A stretch of 60,273 nucleotides of DNA, from NCBI GenBank assembly GCA_030626845.1, contig DAOUTG010000007.1:1-60273 (forward strand). Reading direction: 5' to 3'. Below the pieces are notes generated by a model. That model made no database searches. It was not told where the DNA came from and saw only the letters and a list, made by a program, of their open reading frames with translations. The DNA is from Methylococcaceae bacterium (lineage in GTDB: Bacteria; Pseudomonadota; Gammaproteobacteria; Methylococcales; Methylomonadaceae). Below, one piece after another: positions 40,216-49,025 of this stretch. A program made the position numbers and the translations under genes. Positions within the stretch are counted from its first letter, which is position 1, and every line of letters begins with the position of its first letter.

Positions 40216-41052
40216 ATGGTGTTTACTTCCGTTAATTTTCAAGAAATCGTCAATGAATGTTTAATCTTATTAGAAAACTTAAATACACAGCAAACAAATA
40301 AGGTTAATACGCCTAAATTTAGTATTCTTGATTTTTTGAACACGCTTGAAATGGAAGATTATAAACAATCCTTGGTTTCAGATAAATTATTGTCTTGCTA
40401 TGCCTCTCGTCTTTTTGATTACCCCTTAGAGCAATTAAAATTAAAACATATTCGTCAAGTTGCTTCACATTGTGCTGAAATTATTTTTGAAACTAAACCA
40501 GCAGGTTTAAAAAGTTTTTATATCAAAGATGCCTGGGAAGGTGCAATAAAAGAAGGCATCGGCTTAGAATTTAATAATCTGTTAACGGATAACCCTATTC
40601 GTTATTTATGCGGTTCAGAAATAATTATTACCGAAAAAGTTTTTAAATCACTCTCTCCTCGACAAGTTTATCCTTTAAGAGATAGCCCCGCTTATTTGTT
40701 TGCTTTTGGTGCTTGGGAAGTTTTCACTAAATTATTACATTTAACGGATCGAAAAACGGGTAATATTCGTTGGAGTGGTGAAAAATTAGCTAATATTGAT
40801 TTTGGCTTAGTATTTTATCGCGGAAAATTAGTTTTTGATTCACGATTTACAATTACAGAAATGAGTGAAGAGCGAAAATCTGGGCAACTTTATGCACTCA
40901 ACTGGGTACATAAAAAACTTCAACAACCTAAAATCCAGCATTTATTATTAAATATAGATTCTAAATTTTGTCATAATTTAGATTGTCATCGTACTCCTGC
41001 GCCGCCTTTAAGATTAATGATTAAAACATTACAAGATAATTTTTGTAAATAA
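40216..41052 (+). CDS. Hypothetical protein in signalling cluster
   Basis: 278-aa ORF with no recognised family; between the Roadblock protein and PP2C. Confidence 0.6.
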   Translation: MVFTSVNFQEIVNECLILLENLNTQQTNKVNTPKFSILDFLNTLEMEDYKQSLVSDKLLSCYASRLFDYPLEQLKLKHIRQVASHCAEIIFETKPAGLKSFYIKDAWEGAIKEGIGLEFNNLLTDNPIRYLCGSEIIITEKVFKSLSPRQVYPLRDSPAYLFAFGAWEVFTKLLHLTDRKTGNIRWSGEKLANIDFGLVFYRGKLVFDSRFTITEMSEERKSGQLYALNWVHKKLQQPKIQHLLLNIDSKFCHNLDCHRTPAPPLRLMIKTLQDNFCK

Positions 41053-41093
41053 ATTGATTAGCTACCCAATTGATTACTGGAAAAATTACGTTT

Positions 41094-41819
41094 ATGAAAA
41101 TTAAAAAACAACCCTTATCTTCTTTTTTGGATGTGGCACTTTCTGTTAAAGGAAATCATAAAAGTTTAAATGAAGATGCTTTTAAAGCAATGCCTGATGA
41201 AGGTTTATGGGTGATTGCTGATGGTATGGGCGGCTATGAAGGCGGAGAAATTGCAAGTCAATTTGCAGTTGATTATATGACAAAAGTTATTATTGACGGG
41301 GCAAGTTTAATAACAGGAATTGAACGCACTCATAAAAAAATTTGTGAGCTGGCAAAAACAGATAACGGAAAAAAAGGGATGGCAACAACAGTTGTTGTCG
41401 CTAAAATAGTAAATACGACCTTTGAAATAGCCTGGGTAGGAGATAGTCGTGCTTATTTATTTGAAAAGGGGCAATTAAAACAATTAACACACGATCATTC
41501 TCTAGTCCAAAGCCTTATTGATAAAGGTGAGATTAATAAACAACAAGCCAGAATCCATCCTGAACGTAATCTTATTAGTCAAGCCCTAGGTGGAAAAGCA
41601 AAGCTTAAAATTGATACGATTAAAGGCTGTTTAGGTGAAGGAATTTTATTACTTTGTACTGACGGTTTATCATCTGAACTTAGTGACCACAGAATTTCCT
41701 CTATTTTAGCTAAACCCAAAAATCTAATAGGGAAGGTCGATGAATTGATAACATCTGTTTTAGCACTAGAAGGAAATGATAATATTACAGTCTTATTAAT
41801 TCAAGCTAAAAATGTATAA
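41094..41819 (+). CDS. PP2C-family serine/threonine phosphatase
   Basis: WVIADGMGGYEGGEIAS, WVGDSRAYLF, LLLCTDGLSSEL, EGNDNITVLLIQ. ATG at 41094 preferred over the ORF-track start 41070. Confidence 0.93.
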   Translation: MKIKKQPLSSFLDVALSVKGNHKSLNEDAFKAMPDEGLWVIADGMGGYEGGEIASQFAVDYMTKVIIDGASLITGIERTHKKICELAKTDNGKKGMATTVVVAKIVNTTFEIAWVGDSRAYLFEKGQLKQLTHDHSLVQSLIDKGEINKQQARIHPERNLISQALGGKAKLKIDTIKGCLGEGILLLCTDGLSSELSDHRISSILAKPKNLIGKVDELITSVLALEGNDNITVLLIQAKNV

Positions 41820-42115
41820 ATACAGGTATAAGCTGCGGTTTTTTTAAGCAAATATTACACATAAATCATTATATTTTATCGGGTTTTGTATTGAATAAAT
41901 ATTTTTCCTATATTTAATAACCCTATAAAAGCATTTATAATCAATGACTTACCCCCCCTAAAACCTTAGTCTTTATATCCCCCTACTTATTAGCATTTCA
42001 CTGAGCAACAGTGTAATTATTTTCTTACACAATATAAATATAAAAAATATCCTACCTTAGTTAAGGGTTAAAATAATCTATTCGTTTAAAAATTGTTTTT
42101 TCAATAGAAGTAGAC

Positions 42116-43186
42116 ATGAAGAAAATACTAATAATTTTAGATAATTCAGTTTTATCAACCTCTTTTAGTTCATGGCTGTATTCTCGGCATAAAGAAGAGA
42201 CAGCGGATATTATTTTTGCTTTTAACGAACGAGAAGCCATTGAAGCCTTTAAAACAAACAAGGTAGATGTTTTAATTATGGAGTTGACCGAAAAAATATT
42301 AGAGATATTACTTTTTGGTATCAAAAATTCACCAAAAACAGAGCTTATTATGATGATTAACTCTAATAATCTTAAAAGCGGTACATTATTTGACTTTCAT
42401 ATTGTTAAAAAACCATCAACGCTTACTCACCAAAAATATTTATTAAAATGTTTAGTTAAAAGTATTTTTAAAGGGGATTATTTATCTAAAACTATTGGAA
42501 AAATTTCGATAAAGGCTTTTTTATTTTTACTAATCTTTGTTAAGAAACATGGGATTATAAATATAAATGATGATTTATCAAGTTATGTTTATTTTAATCA
42601 GAGTCGTTTATGGGGGGCTAAATACAAAGAATTTGAGGGCGAAGAGGCTGTTTTTAATATTTTAGAAAAAAATATTACCACAGTTTCATTTGCTAATAAT
42701 TCTTCTGAAAACAATCTTCAGAGACAAATATTTACCCCTTTTAGATATTTATTAATAAAATATCATCAAGCTACAAACTTAGAAAAAAAGAGTGTAGAGA
42801 AAGAAATTAAAGTAAAAAAACCTGAAACACAAGAAATAACTATTAAAAATAAGAAAGAAGTCATGTCTTATTTACAAGAATTATATAACACAGAGGGGTA
42901 TTTAGCTTCTACAGTTAGTGATGTCTTAGGAAATATTCTTATTGATAATTACCCTGCAGACTCTTATCAAGATTTTACAACCTTTGATTTTATTTCTTTT
43001 ATGAGTAATATTGTTAAAAATATCGCTTTGAATCAGTGTAATTTCATTCGAATTGATTACGAAAAAGCATCTATTTGTAGCTTCTCCTGTTCTAATCGTA
43101 AGGTTATTATCAATGTTTTACTCAAACCTAATGCCAATATTGGCATGGTTAAGTTAATATTGAACAAATTCTCTATAAGTACCTAA
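42116..43186 (+). CDS. Pseudo-receiver + DUF4388-like + Roadblock/LC7 protein (paralog B)
   Basis: KKILIILDNS...DVLIMELTE...HIVKKPSTL; VYFNQSRLWGAKYKEFEGEEAVFNIL; C-term YLASTVSDVLGNILIDNYP...VLLKPNANIGMVKLIL, collinear with paralog A. Confidence 0.7.
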   Translation: MKKILIILDNSVLSTSFSSWLYSRHKEETADIIFAFNEREAIEAFKTNKVDVLIMELTEKILEILLFGIKNSPKTELIMMINSNNLKSGTLFDFHIVKKPSTLTHQKYLLKCLVKSIFKGDYLSKTIGKISIKAFLFLLIFVKKHGIININDDLSSYVYFNQSRLWGAKYKEFEGEEAVFNILEKNITTVSFANNSSENNLQRQIFTPFRYLLIKYHQATNLEKKSVEKEIKVKKPETQEITIKNKKEVMSYLQELYNTEGYLASTVSDVLGNILIDNYPADSYQDFTTFDFISFMSNIVKNIALNQCNFIRIDYEKASICSFSCSNRKVIINVLLKPNANIGMVKLILNKFSIST

Positions 43187-43226
43187 AGTTGATAAAGACT
43201 ATACAGAAAATTGAGTTTTAAATAAC

Positions 43227-43808
43227 TTAAATACCTTCAAACCAAGTCCACCATTTAAAAGATAAATTATCTATTAATAATGGACGAATCGTTTCATTGA
43301 TTTCAGGTTGCAGGCTTAAACGATACCCTTCAAACGAAGGTCTCTGATAAATCTGTAATTTTTTTTGTTTAACGTTAATTATCCACACTTCAGGAATCTG
43401 GTAGTGAGCATATAAGGGAAGCTTAGTATTTAAGTCATAATGTAGACTACTATCTGAAATTTCTATAAGAAGTAGTATATCTTTAACCCTAGGTAAAGTA
43501 TGTATATAATCATCATTTCGTGGTTTTAGAAGGGTTATATCAGGTTCTGGTGAAGAAACTTCAGAGAGATAGATAGGGTTTTGGGTATAAACTAACGCAT
43601 CATCATTAACGCTTGCAGTAAACAAGCGGCTTAATCTTGTGTGTAATCCTGCATGAAAACTTCCAACGGGTGACATAGCTAGTAATTCTCCTTCAATTAA
43701 TTCTACACGTTCATCTTCTTTTAATATCCCTATTTCTGCCATCTGATAAAATTCGCTGACCTTGATAGGTCGATGAATAGGCATTATGGTATTTCTTTGT
43801 GTTTGCAT
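43227..43808 (-). CDS. Uma2 family (DUF820) putative restriction endonuclease-fold protein
   Basis: ERVELIEGELLAMSPVGSFHAGLHTRLSRLF, SSPEPDITLLKPR, LLIEISDSSLHYDLNTKLPLYA. Confidence 0.92.
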   Translation of the reverse strand: MQTQRNTIMPIHRPIKVSEFYQMAEIGILKEDERVELIEGELLAMSPVGSFHAGLHTRLSRLFTASVNDDALVYTQNPIYLSEVSSPEPDITLLKPRNDDYIHTLPRVKDILLLIEISDSSLHYDLNTKLPLYAHYQIPEVWIINVKQKKLQIYQRPSFEGYRLSLQPEINETIRPLLIDNLSFKWWTWFEGI

Positions 43809-43916
43809 GAGGTTACCTTGGTGAATAGGTTGCTTATCATTGTACCTAAATTTAATGGTAAACTAAACGCCTTAAAATGGTCAATATCAGCGTATGCTAG
43901 GTAATTCAATGACAGC

Positions 43917-44453
43917 TCAATTTTCTAACCCAGGGTCTAGTGAATAAAGTAAAGCTTGAACCAGAATTGAAACATCATTTTTTACCCGTGCATCAACTGA
44001 AAAAATAGCAGGTTTTAAACCTAAGTTTTGTAATTGTACATGATAATCATTGATGGTCGGCTTACTACTTAAATCCATTTGAGTCACCCCAATAGCCACG
44101 GTTGTATTATCAATAAACTCAGAAAAAGCATCTAAAAAAAATTTCATATCCTGAAATGGGGCGGTGCGAGTATTATCTAAAAGTAATATTAATCCAATTC
44201 CCCCTACGGTTAATATCTCCCACATAAAATCAAACCGCTCTTGCCCAGGTGTTCCATATAAATGAATCTTCTCACCTTCTACAAGATTCAGCACACCATA
44301 ATCCATTGCCACCGTCGTTGTCCCTTTATCACTTTTTTCCCTATCCATTGCTATCGCATCTGTTTTGATAGGAGGAATATCACTAATTGAATGAATTGCC
44401 GTGGTTTTCCCTGCACCAACAGGGCCTGTAAAAATAATTTTATACTGACTCAT
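43917..44453 (-). CDS. Ras-like small GTPase (prokaryotic MglA/Rup-type)
   Basis: P-loop TGPVGAGKTT, switch TTVAMDYG, G3 YGTPGQERF, G4-like VTQMD. Confidence 0.88.
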   Translation of the reverse strand: MSQYKIIFTGPVGAGKTTAIHSISDIPPIKTDAIAMDREKSDKGTTTVAMDYGVLNLVEGEKIHLYGTPGQERFDFMWEILTVGGIGLILLLDNTRTAPFQDMKFFLDAFSEFIDNTTVAIGVTQMDLSSKPTINDYHVQLQNLGLKPAIFSVDARVKNDVSILVQALLYSLDPGLEN

Positions 44454-44469
44454 AAACTTTTCTTAGATT

Positions 44470-45636
44470 TCAACTGCGTAATTTGCTTAATATTCGATTT
44501 AATAACCCTTGCTTCTTTTTTAAAATGAGCGTTGGATGAACAACGACTTCATTTCGCTTTTTAATAGGTTGCCTAATTAAACCTAAAGCATAAGCCCCAC
44601 TGACAAACACAAAAACATACTGCGGTTTTATATTAAGAGCTTCAGATATATTAAGCATTGTCCGAGGTTCTACTACAAGTAAAGCGGCTATTCGTAACGC
44701 ATGAGGCGTAATAACAAGACGGGTAAAATTTGGCCAGTGTTGTAAATATATCGGTTTTTTAATATCAATAATTTGAGGATAACGCCCTTTTGATGTCCAA
44801 ATAGCAAGTTTCCAAATAAAAGCATCCATATCATAAAAACGCTCAAGCTTTTCTTTAACCATCGCTAGTTCTAAATTAGCGGGGGTTATGGTTAATTTTG
44901 CCCCTGTTGCTTTATTCATTTCTAAAGCGGCCATCGCTCTTAATTGTTTATCATCGGCATCTAACCATATTTCATTATTATGAGGAAAAATTAGCAAGGA
45001 TTTCCAGTTTGAGTTTAATTGTATAACCCGATCTTTACTTTTAGACATTGTAAAAGCTGCAGCAACATAACCTTGATAATAATCTTTAGGGTTATAGTAA
45101 GCTTTAAGCACCTGTGCTTCATCATTAAAATTTATTTCTGTCATCAGACCAATAAATGCAGAAAAATGAGTTTCATTTAATTGCATTGAGGTTTTATATT
45201 TAGAAACTTTTTTAACTTCTTGGGTCTTAATAATTGGTTTTTTATTTTCTATTGCTATTATTTTTGTTTCTAATTGGATTTCTGGTACAATTTTTTCCAA
45301 GTCTTTTTTTTCAATAACTTCACGGGCTTTATTGAAAACTGCCAATATCTTTGCAAGACGAATCGGTTTTTCAATATAAAGTATATTTTCCAGTTCTAAT
45401 GGATCTTTGGATAAAACAATAATCGGTCTTAAATTTATTCTTGCGACCAATTTTTTTAATGCTTCTCTACCTATTAAGGTATCAATATCAATAATATCAA
45501 CTTCGGTATCAAGTTCTTCAACAATAATCGCAGCCCCCTTACAAGCCCCTTGAAAATACATCAACATTATTTTTTGAGTACGCGCATCCATTCCATGTAA
45601 AATCACTTGTAATGGTTTTTTAGGTTGATTACTCAT
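44470..45636 (-). CDS. Pseudo-receiver protein of unknown function, adjacent to the GTPase
   Basis: N-term VDIIDIDTLIG...ILYIEKPIRLAKIL resembles a degenerate receiver; C-term AALLVVEPRTMLNISEALNIKPQYVFVFVSGAYALGLI. Confidence 0.6.
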   Translation of the reverse strand: MSNQPKKPLQVILHGMDARTQKIMLMYFQGACKGAAIIVEELDTEVDIIDIDTLIGREALKKLVARINLRPIIVLSKDPLELENILYIEKPIRLAKILAVFNKAREVIEKKDLEKIVPEIQLETKIIAIENKKPIIKTQEVKKVSKYKTSMQLNETHFSAFIGLMTEINFNDEAQVLKAYYNPKDYYQGYVAAAFTMSKSKDRVIQLNSNWKSLLIFPHNNEIWLDADDKQLRAMAALEMNKATGAKLTITPANLELAMVKEKLERFYDMDAFIWKLAIWTSKGRYPQIIDIKKPIYLQHWPNFTRLVITPHALRIAALLVVEPRTMLNISEALNIKPQYVFVFVSGAYALGLIRQPIKKRNEVVVHPTLILKKKQGLLNRILSKLRS

Positions 45637-45726
45637 AAAAAAATCCTTTTAATTTTTCCCAAGCAGAAGGCATCGTTTGAAATTGTTTTGATAACTGCAC
45701 ATACATTGTTAAAAATCTGTCATCTA

Positions 45727-45751
45727 GTAGGGTGGGATTATCCCACTCTAC
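45727..45751. repeat. Palindrome GTAGGGTGGGATTATCCCACTCTAC
   Basis: Inverted repeat, same family as 20493 and 53432. Confidence 0.75.
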
Positions 45752-45765
45752 GGAAACAAAGGGTT

Positions 45766-46926
45766 CTATCGTTTGGTAACCAAAACAGATTCTATTTTAA
45801 GTCTGTGTTTAACTTTATTTGCATAACGAGCGGCTTCTTGTTGAGAAACAAAAGCCTTAGTTAATAACCGATGCCAAACTTGTCCTAGAGCATTGACCTT
45901 AATAACAGTCGTTGGAACCCCTTGTTGTTGATATTTACGCGCATTTTTTGTAGCGGTCGATGCATTTTTATAAGAACCCAGCGCGACAGCCCATTCTTTT
46001 TTAACATTCGCTTTAACGACCAGGGGTTTCTTTTTTAAAACCTTAGGGGCTAACGCAGGAGCTATGGCAGGTTTATTAAGCTTTTCATCTTTTTGCTCAT
46101 TCCCTTTTTCTTGGACTACTTTTTTATCGGTTTGCGTCTCTTTAAGTGTCTTTGGTAAATTCTTTTTTAAAACCTTAGGTTCTAACACAGGGGGTATGGT
46201 AGGTTTATTAAGCTTTTCATCTTTTTGCTTATTCCCTTTTTCTTGGACTACTTTTTTATCGGTTTTCGTCTCTTTAAGTGTCTTTGGTAAATTATTTTTA
46301 GGTTGGGCAACAACTTTATCACCCACTATTAATGATGTTGGCTTGGTGTCTAATTGATTTGGCTTATTTTGTGAAGAAAGCACAACTTTTTCAACTAAAA
46401 TATCATCAATTTTTATAGCTAAATCATCAAGTCGAGCATGAAGGTATTTGGTTTCATCTTCCTGATGCTTATGTATTTTTAAACGTTCTATAGTGGCTGT
46501 TAATTCCGTTATATCACGTTGTAGGTTGCTTGAAAAAAATGCCACTGCGGCAGCAATAATTAACCCTATCCCTGCTATCGTTAAAGCCAGATAACTGGCT
46601 ACAGAAGACCTTTTGGTTTGTTTTTCTTTTCTTAATTGCCTCGCTAATTCATCGGACGCTGCAAAAGCATCTTCTAAATCTAATGCTATTGAGGCTTGAG
46701 ACTGCTGTAATTTCTCTATTTGTTCATCATAAGATTCTTGGGGATCAGAGTTTTCTTTCGTGACAGTCGTTTTATTTTCAACAAGTTCATAAACAACATC
46801 GGTCTCATCCTCTTTACTCAAATTAGACGGGATTTCCTCTTTTATCAATAGAACATCAGTAATTTCATCGCCTTTATCAGAATCTTCTTGTTCTGTTTTT
46901 ATTTTATTTTCATTGGGATTTCCCAT
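45766..46926 (-). CDS. Single-pass membrane protein with C-terminal SPOR domain
   Basis: Single TM (SYLALTIAGIGLIIAAAVAFF), Lys-rich repeat linker, C-term EWAVALGSYKNASTATKNARKYQQQGVPTTVIKVNALGQVWHRLLTKAF. Confidence 0.85.
   Translation of the reverse strand: MGNPNENKIKTEQEDSDKGDEITDVLLIKEEIPSNLSKEDETDVVYELVENKTTVTKENSDPQESYDEQIEKLQQSQASIALDLEDAFAASDELARQLRKEKQTKRSSVASYLALTIAGIGLIIAAAVAFFSSNLQRDITELTATIERLKIHKHQEDETKYLHARLDDLAIKIDDILVEKVVLSSQNKPNQLDTKPTSLIVGDKVVAQPKNNLPKTLKETKTDKKVVQEKGNKQKDEKLNKPTIPPVLEPKVLKKNLPKTLKETQTDKKVVQEKGNEQKDEKLNKPAIAPALAPKVLKKKPLVVKANVKKEWAVALGSYKNASTATKNARKYQQQGVPTTVIKVNALGQVWHRLLTKAFVSQQEAARYANKVKHRLKIESVLVTKR
46030..46293. repeat. In-frame tandem duplication, 132-bp period, inside the SPOR gene
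   Basis: GTTTATTAAGCTTTTCATCTTTTTGCT(C/T)ATTCCC... recurs exactly 132 bp apart (46071 and 46203); 44-aa unit. Confidence 0.85.
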
Positions 46927-47036
46927 TATTATGCTACCTTAAGGTGATAATCCTTAAATCTAAATGTTAAGCATTACATTCATTTAAGTATTTAATAGTA
47001 TTTAATAGTATCAAACAGTAGTGTATACTATTTAAA

Positions 47037-47618
47037 ATGAAACGTCTAAAAGATTATGCAAAAGAAAATGGCATACAATATAGAGCCGCTTGGAATCGTT
47101 ATAAAGCAGGTAAGATTTTAGGTGCTTTTCAAGATGAAATGGGCAATATATTAATTAATGAAAACTTAAATCGACCTCAATATATCATCTGTTATTGTCG
47201 AGTTTCCTCATCTAAAAATAAAAACAACCTTGATAAACAAGCGGATCGTTTAGCCGCTTATTGTGCTGCAAAAGGTTATAAAATCAATCAAATAGTAAAA
47301 GAATGTGCGTCTGGACTAAATGACAAGCGACCTAAGCTTATTAAAGTTTTGAAGCATCCTGAAGTAACACATATCGTGGTTGAGCATCATGACAGGTTAA
47401 CACGTTTTGGCTTTAATTATCTTGAAAATTGGATGCAGGAAAAAGACTGTGAAATTGAAGTCATCAATCCTGCCACCCATGATAAAGATGATTTAATGAA
47501 AGATTTCGTCTCACTCGTCACCCGCTTTACCGCTAGATTGTATGGGTTAAGGCTAAGTAAACGTAAAACAGAACAATTAATTGAAACCTTAAACCATGAA
47601 AATACAACGCTCAAGTAG
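47037..47618 (+). mobile_element. tnpA: IS607-family serine recombinase (TnpA) without adjacent TnpB
   Basis: N-term MerR-like HTH KRLKDYAKENGIQYRAAWNRYKAGKI, resolvase core YIICYCRVSSSKNKNNLDKQADRLAAYC, VEHHDRLTRFGFNYLE. Confidence 0.92.
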
Positions 47619-47773
47619 AAGCAGTTTAAAATTTTTGACTGAAAAAATCGTCAGATATTATTGGCGCACTTAATATTTTATAATGATTTCTCAGCGGACA
47701 ATAGAGTGCCGCTTTCAAAACTACTTGAATACTTGAAATACTATTCAAAAAGTAACTATAGCGTGCATATGTC

Positions 47774-48262
47774 ATGAATATTCTCAAAATAATAAAGTAT
47801 GCTTGGACGCATGATAAAATAAGTGAATCTAACCAACAAATGCGAATAAGAATTTGCATCAAGTTTCTAATATTAAGCATTATAATTTTAATGTTTGATT
47901 GGTTATTAGATTTTTTATTAGGGGTAATACATAGTATTTTTGAATTAATTCATCTATTAATTAAAGTAATAGAACATCCATTTACAATTATTTTCAAACA
48001 GACCATTCAGTTAGATCATCGCCAAAGTGAAATAATCATCGTTAATCTAGTTATTATTGTAATATTCTTATATAGCTTTTATTATTTATATCAATTCATC
48101 CCTAAACTATGTTGTAGAATTAAACGTAAAATTCTCACCCTCTACTTCAAGTGCATAAAACGAGAGTTAGTCTATTGGAAATCTTTAACATTAAGAAAGA
48201 AAACTAATTTAATTATGTATTACTTTGCTGGTTTCAGCAGTATTTTGTTTTTATTTATTTAA
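47774..48262 (+). CDS. Hypothetical membrane protein
   Basis: 162 aa with two to three hydrophobic segments; downstream of the recombinase. Confidence 0.5.
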   Translation: MNILKIIKYAWTHDKISESNQQMRIRICIKFLILSIIILMFDWLLDFLLGVIHSIFELIHLLIKVIEHPFTIIFKQTIQLDHRQSEIIIVNLVIIVIFLYSFYYLYQFIPKLCCRIKRKILTLYFKCIKRELVYWKSLTLRKKTNLIMYYFAGFSSILFLFI

Positions 48263-48351
48263 AACGAACAGCTCTAATATATTTTTCTTTGTTATAATGC
48301 TCACCTTTAGATTTGTCTAAGCCTTAGCCCCTTTTTTCTTAAGGTTATAAA

Positions 48352-48510
48352 ATGAGTGATTATAAGTATATCTTATTAACCGTTGATTTTTTTGATTACA
48401 GTCAAAAAATTGCCCTAAAATATCAAAAATTAGCCGATGTTTATCAAACAAAATTGAACTTACTTCATGTTGTTGATAGTGTATTAGCAGTTCGCCTTAA
48501 GCATGATTAG
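48352..48510 (+). pseudogene. Truncated universal stress protein N-terminus
   Basis: MSDYKYILLTVDFFDYSQKIALKYQKLADVYQTKLNLLHVVDSVLAVRLKHD*; UspA-like first ~45 residues only; overlaps cobU start. Confidence 0.7.
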
Positions 48511-49024
48511 GTTGATTTTAGGTGGCGCGCGTTCGGGGAAAAGTTATTATGCTGAACAATTAGCAAAAAACTCTACTAAAAAAGTGATTTATATTGCCAC
48601 AGGGAGGGCAGGGGATGAAGAAATGCAGCAGCGTATTTGTTTACATCAACAACGTAGACCGTCTGAATGGCTAACTTTAGAAGAACCTATTAAGTTAGCT
48701 TCTGTATTGAAAACTTACGCTCAAAAACAAAATTGTTTGTTAGTTGATTGCTTAACTTTATGGTTGAACAATAGTTTATTTACTCAAGCAGGTGAATTGC
48801 AAGAAATGATTTTTAAACAGCAAAAAAAAGAATTATTGACCTGCCTTACTGATTTAAAGGCAGAGGTTATTTTTGTTTCCAATGAAGTTGGATGCGGTAT
48901 TGTCCCGATGAATGAAATGTCACGACGTTTTGTTGATGAGGCGGGTCGTTTACATCAACAATTAGCACAACGTTGTGATCAAGTTGTACTCGTAACCGCA
49001 GGTCTAGCACAGGTGTTAAAATAA
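48503..49024 (+). CDS. cobU: Bifunctional adenosylcobinamide kinase / adenosylcobinamide-phosphate guanylyltransferase
   Basis: LILGGARSGKSYYAEQLA, YIATGRAGDEEMQQRICLHQQRRP, LVDCLTLWLNN, SNEVGCGIVPM. Confidence 0.95.
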   Translation: MIRLILGGARSGKSYYAEQLAKNSTKKVIYIATGRAGDEEMQQRICLHQQRRPSEWLTLEEPIKLASVLKTYAQKQNCLLVDCLTLWLNNSLFTQAGELQEMIFKQQKKELLTCLTDLKAEVIFVSNEVGCGIVPMNEMSRRFVDEAGRLHQQLAQRCDQVVLVTAGLAQVLK

Positions 49025-49025
49025 T

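Noticed and set aside
42050-42075. ACCTTAGTTAAGGG as another oad/aceE-type operator upstream of paralog B
   Set aside because: Spacer is 4 nt and arms are imperfect; too weak in an AT-rich genome.
43227-43808. Uma2 gene as part of a defence island
   Set aside because: Uma2 (DUF820) genes are often scattered singly; no restriction, CRISPR or toxin genes flank it here.
46064-46357. 97-aa plus-strand ORF with repeats
   Set aside because: Mirror of the repetitive SPOR linker; its repeats come from the tandem duplication.
46991-47036. CRISPR-like repeats before tnpA
   Set aside because: Only 10-bp tandem repeats without spacers; better explained as recombinase or regulatory sites.
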